Shown here: positions 7,491-9,599 of the stretch, one piece after another
How positions within the stretch are numbered: the stretch's first letter is position 1
Layout of the letters: every line of letters starts with the position of its first letter
Position numbers and translations under genes: made by a program
The notes under the pieces: generated by a model
Seen by the model: only the letters and a program-made list of their open reading frames with translations
What the model was told of the DNA's origin: nothing
Database searches by the model: none
Origin: Synechococcus sp. CO36386bin_37
Lineage (GTDB): Bacteria > Cyanobacteriota > Cyanobacteriia > PCC-6307 > Cyanobiaceae
Reading direction: 5' to 3'
Assembly: GCA_011525445.1 (NCBI GenBank)
Contig: WTGE01000466.1
Span: forward strand, 1-9,599
Length of the DNA: 9,599 nt

Positions 7491-9137
7491 ATGAGCCGTC
7501 CACACATGGCGTTGATTCAAAGCTTCTCCTGGAAGCATTGGAGAGGGGACCTATTGGGAGGTCTCACAGCGGCCGTAGTCGCGTTACCCCTTGCACTTGC
7601 CTTTGGCAATGCGGCACTGGGCCATGGCGGAGCGATCTACGGGCTGTATGGGGCCATCGTCACAGGCTTCCTTGCCGCCCTGTTCGGTGGGACTCCGGCT
7701 CAAGTCACGGGTCCTACGGGGCCCATGAGCGTGACCGTTGCCGGAGTCATTGGCACACTCACAGCTGTTGGCGTCTCGCGTGAGCTGGGAAGCAACGAAC
7801 TGCTGCCGCTCGTGATGGGTGCGGTTTTGATCGGCGGTCTGATTCAGATCCTGATGGGGATTCTGCGACTCGGGCGATACATCACGCTTGTCCCTTATTC
7901 AGTCATCTCAGGATTCATGTCTGGGATTGGTGTCATTATTCTCTGCCTGCAGATTGGACCACTTCTTGGAATTAATAGCCGGGGTGGTGTCATCACCTCA
8001 TTGAGCACCATCGTCTACCAGTTCGAGCCAAAACCTGCCGCCTTAACAGTCGGATTGCTCACTCTAGCGGTTGTATTTTTAACACCAAAAAAAATCAGCA
8101 ATTGGATCCCTTCACCGCTAATCGCTCTGATGGTGATTACGCCAATCTCGCTGGCGTTATTCCAGGACGACTTGCCCAGAATTGGGAACATTCCTGAAGG
8201 AGGTCTAACTTTCAGTCTGCCAAATTTGAAGGATCATTTCCCTGTATTACTAAGAGCCGGCCTTGTCCTCGCCGTACTCGGCTCCATTGACTCCTTACTC
8301 ACTTCACTGGTCGCTGACAACATTAGCCAGAGCCGTCACCACTCCAACCGTGAGTTAATCGGCCAAGGCATTGCAAACACCACCGCAGGACTGCTCAACG
8401 GTCTTCCAGGGGCTGGAGCGACAATGCGCACAGTCATCAACATCAAATCAGGGGGGAGAACTCCCATCTCGGGAATGGCGCATTCCATTTTCCTGCTAAT
8501 TCTATTGCTCGGGGCAGGCCCACTTGCTGAAAACATTCCCGAGGCACTTTTGGCTGGAATATTAATCAAGGTGGGCTTAGATATCATCGACTGGGGATTT
8601 CTATCAAGGGCACACCGGTTATCAATCAAAACGGCTCTTGTGATGTGGGGGGTACTTCTAATGACTGTATTCTGGGATTTAATAGGAGCAGTATTAGTAG
8701 GGATGTTTGTAGCCAATCTACTGACAATTGAATCGATTACAAATCATCAGATAGAAAGCATGAATACGGAAGGGAAAAGTCAATTAAATCAGGATGAGCA
8801 ACATCTCATGAAACGTTGTGGCGATGCACTCATATTGTTCAAATTACAAGGTCCTCTGAGTTTCGGCGCTGCGAAGGGGATCAGCGAACGAATGAATCAG
8901 ATTAGACAATACAAAATTCTGCTGCTTGACGTTACTGAAGTACCTCATCTTGGAATCACTGCAACGTTGGCGATTGAACGAATGGTAGAAGAAGCGAAAC
9001 ATCACCACAGGCAAGTATTGATTGCAGGGGCCAACGGAAAGGTGAAAGTTCGCCTACAACAATTCCGTATCCAGGAACTAGTAGGAAGCAGAAGAGATGC
9101 TCTCGAACGAGCTGTCATGCAACTCAACCCTGACTGA
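7491..9137 (+). CDS. bicA: BicA-like SulP-family anion/bicarbonate transporter with STAS domain
   Basis: BicA is the sodium-dependent bicarbonate importer of the cyanobacterial CO2-concentrating mechanism, in the plasma membrane. This 548-residue protein has the SulP layout: a membrane core of many helices (about 20-415), then a cytoplasmic STAS domain (about 440-545) with LLLDVTEVPHLGITATLAIE. BicA-like signatures include RGDLLGGLTAAVVALPLALAFG (18-39, broken here by Leu/Val changes), GTPAQVTGPTGPMSV (67-81), IDSLLTSLVAD (266-276) and GAGATMRTVINIKSGGRT (307-324). By ungapped comparison with PCC 7002 BicA as I recall it, Asp267 and Thr271 match the sodium-site Asp258/Thr262, but Arg313 replaces Gly304. 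ATG at 7506 is an alternative start, giving an N-terminus the same length as PCC 7002 BicA; neither start has a clear Shine-Dalgarno. Only two cysteines are present (152, 443). It follows the thioredoxin-like gene by 3 nt. SulP family is certain; bicarbonate as substrate is probable. Confidence 0.88.
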   Translation: MSRPHMALIQSFSWKHWRGDLLGGLTAAVVALPLALAFGNAALGHGGAIYGLYGAIVTGFLAALFGGTPAQVTGPTGPMSVTVAGVIGTLTAVGVSRELGSNELLPLVMGAVLIGGLIQILMGILRLGRYITLVPYSVISGFMSGIGVIILCLQIGPLLGINSRGGVITSLSTIVYQFEPKPAALTVGLLTLAVVFLTPKKISNWIPSPLIALMVITPISLALFQDDLPRIGNIPEGGLTFSLPNLKDHFPVLLRAGLVLAVLGSIDSLLTSLVADNISQSRHHSNRELIGQGIANTTAGLLNGLPGAGATMRTVINIKSGGRTPISGMAHSIFLLILLLGAGPLAENIPEALLAGILIKVGLDIIDWGFLSRAHRLSIKTALVMWGVLLMTVFWDLIGAVLVGMFVANLLTIESITNHQIESMNTEGKSQLNQDEQHLMKRCGDALILFKLQGPLSFGAAKGISERMNQIRQYKILLLDVTEVPHLGITATLAIERMVEEAKHHHRQVLIAGANGKVKVRLQQFRIQELVGSRRDALERAVMQLNPD

Positions 9138-9159
9138 GGCCCCAAAACAGAGCCAAACA

Positions 9160-9171
9160 AGTATTAATACT
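9160..9171. repeat. 12-bp perfect palindrome AGTATTAATACT
   Basis: It lies in the 88-bp gap between the BicA-like gene and the small membrane ORF. It might mark an operator for the small ORF, but a couple of 12-bp palindromes are expected by chance in a window this size. Confidence 0.3.
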
Positions 9172-9225
9172 CACCCACGCACGCCTGTAGCGTCGATTAC
9201 GCAATCCAATACAAAAACGGTAATA

Positions 9226-9339
9226 ATGAATAAAAGTAAAAAAACCTTGGAAATTCTGACCGCAATCGCAATTGCTCCTTTTTTAGCAGCTTTGGTCCTC
9301 GGAGCCAGAGAAGCTGAGATTGAAGAGGAAAGCAAATAA
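9226..9339 (+). CDS. Small single-helix membrane protein, 37 residues, unrecognised
   Basis: The ORF reads MNKSKKTLEILTAIAIAPFLAA and ends in AREAEIEEESK. Its layout is a short basic N-terminus, one hydrophobic segment (about 9-27) and a strongly acidic tail. That fits a single-pass membrane miniprotein with the N-terminus inside. I do not recognise the family. An in-frame ATG at 9097 would extend it to 80 residues, but that extension overlaps the 3' end of the BicA-like gene and looks like low-complexity out-of-frame translation, so 9226 is preferred. No convincing Shine-Dalgarno is visible (ACGG about 8 bases upstream). It lies 88 nt downstream of the BicA-like gene on the same strand, so a transcript could be shared. 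Cyanobacteria have many small membrane subunits (photosystem, NDH, cytochrome complexes), but nothing here assigns it to one. It could also be a chance ORF. Confidence 0.55.
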   Translation: MNKSKKTLEILTAIAIAPFLAALVLGAREAEIEEESK

Positions 9340-9346
9340 AGCTTCT

Positions 9347-9377
9347 AGCCCATAAACGTCTAAAACTCCAATGGGCT
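9347..9377. repeat. Inverted repeat after the small ORF
   Basis: AGCCCAT (9347-9353) and ATGGGCT (9371-9377) are a perfect 7-bp pair with a 17-base loop, starting 7 bases after the small ORF's stop. It is placed like a transcript-end hairpin, but no T-run follows on either strand, so terminator function is doubtful. Confidence 0.3.
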
Positions 9378-9405
9378 TAAAATAAAGAGAAAACAAGAAT
9401 CAATC

Positions 9406-9457
9406 AAATTGCTTTATTTCATAAATAAATAATTTTTGTGAATTATGCAATTTTTTT
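9406..9457 (+). terminator. Possible AT-rich intrinsic terminator
   Basis: AAATTGC (9406-9412) pairs with GCAATTT (9447-9453). A second dyad inside it, TTTATTT (9413-9419)/AAATAAA (9423-9429), is separated by CAT. The outer right arm runs into seven T's (9451-9457). This would end rightward transcription from the bicA unit before the convergent gene at the right edge. The stem is weak in GC, so the call is tentative. Confidence 0.35.
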
Positions 9458-9467
9458 ATTAAGAAAT

Positions 9468-9599
9468 TCAAAACATAATTTGTCCTGAAAGCCAATGACT
9501 ATAAGGTCTCGTTGAAGCATCAGCTAAAGCCATTAGCACTGTGACTGATATACCAATAATCGTCACACTGACCCCACAAATAATACCAATCTCATATGC
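9468..9599 (-). CDS. C-terminal 43 residues of an unidentified membrane protein (5' end outside window)
   Basis: Read leftward from the right edge, the frame is open for 43 codons to TGA at 9468-9470. It begins AYEIGIICGVSVTIIGISVT and continues through LMALADA to end HWLSGQIMF. One hydrophobic helix of about 22 residues is followed by a short polar tail. I do not recognise the family. The frame stays open to the edge in a region that is otherwise AT-rich and full of stops, and its local GC is higher than the flank, which supports real coding. It converges with the bicA unit, with 128 nt of AT-rich DNA in between. Confidence 0.5.
   Translation of the reverse strand, partial: AYEIGIICGVSVTIIGISVTVLMALADASTRPYSHWLSGQIMF

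Noticed and set aside
8087..8094. Run of eight A's inside the BicA-like gene
   Set aside because: It could allow slippage, but the frame is intact across it and no alternative frame product is plausible.
9097..9225. Longer start for the small membrane ORF
   Set aside because: The extension overlaps the carrier's 3' end and lacks hydrophobic or other meaningful pattern; ATG 9226 begins where the basic/hydrophobic layout begins.
1..9599. CRISPR arrays, tRNA/rRNA genes, IS elements, attachment sites, HIP1 octamers
   Set aside because: I found no regularly spaced repeats, tRNA-like cloverleaf, transposase-like protein or GCGATCGC copy; gene order is ordinary chromosomal.

Overview
The window looks like chromosomal DNA of a marine picocyanobacterium, most likely an alpha-cyanobacterial Synechococcus. 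The reasons are protein resemblance (an Obg beginning [14 protein letters not shown], a magnesium-type HemB, a BicA-like SulP carrier with a C-terminal STAS domain), compact gene spacing, moderate GC in the gene-dense part, and no copy of the cyanobacterial HIP1 octamer GCGATCGC that I could find. The genus assignment is inferred from recognised protein families, not from a database search.

Left part (1-2019): the 5' two thirds of obgE run leftward off the window edge. Divergent from it, 61 bp away, is a MalK/GgtA-type ABC transporter ATPase with a TTG start and an unusual insert of about 26 residues. It has no permease or binding-protein genes beside it here. Middle (2057-7005): a leftward housekeeping cluster is transcribed in the order dnaJ-type co-chaperone, hemB, a small VOC/glyoxalase-fold protein, and mutS2 (with a C-terminal Smr domain). 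Gaps are 42 and 90 nt, then a 1-nt TGATG overlap between the VOC gene and mutS2. The ABC gene converges on mutS2 and separates it from obgE.

Right part (7119-9137): divergent from dnaJ is a two-gene unit. A secreted thioredoxin-fold protein with a CPAC motif resembles the C-terminal domain of cyanobacterial VKOR fusions, and 3 nt later begins a full-length BicA-like SulP anion/bicarbonate transporter. Two inverted repeats lie at the start of this unit, one covering the ATG. The tail (9138-9599) becomes strongly AT-rich. It holds a 37-codon single-membrane-helix ORF, inverted repeats including a possible terminator, and the last 43 codons of a leftward membrane-protein gene entering from beyond the right edge.

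Functionally this is mostly core metabolism: GTPase, protein folding, tetrapyrrole synthesis and ribosome/DNA maintenance. Two membrane transport modules are set among these genes. The most interesting points are the pairing of an exported dithiol protein with the inorganic-carbon transporter, an Arg in the carrier where I recall PCC 7002 BicA having Gly, and the small unrecognised membrane ORF downstream. I see no mobile element, CRISPR array, phage gene or clearly new defence-type system.
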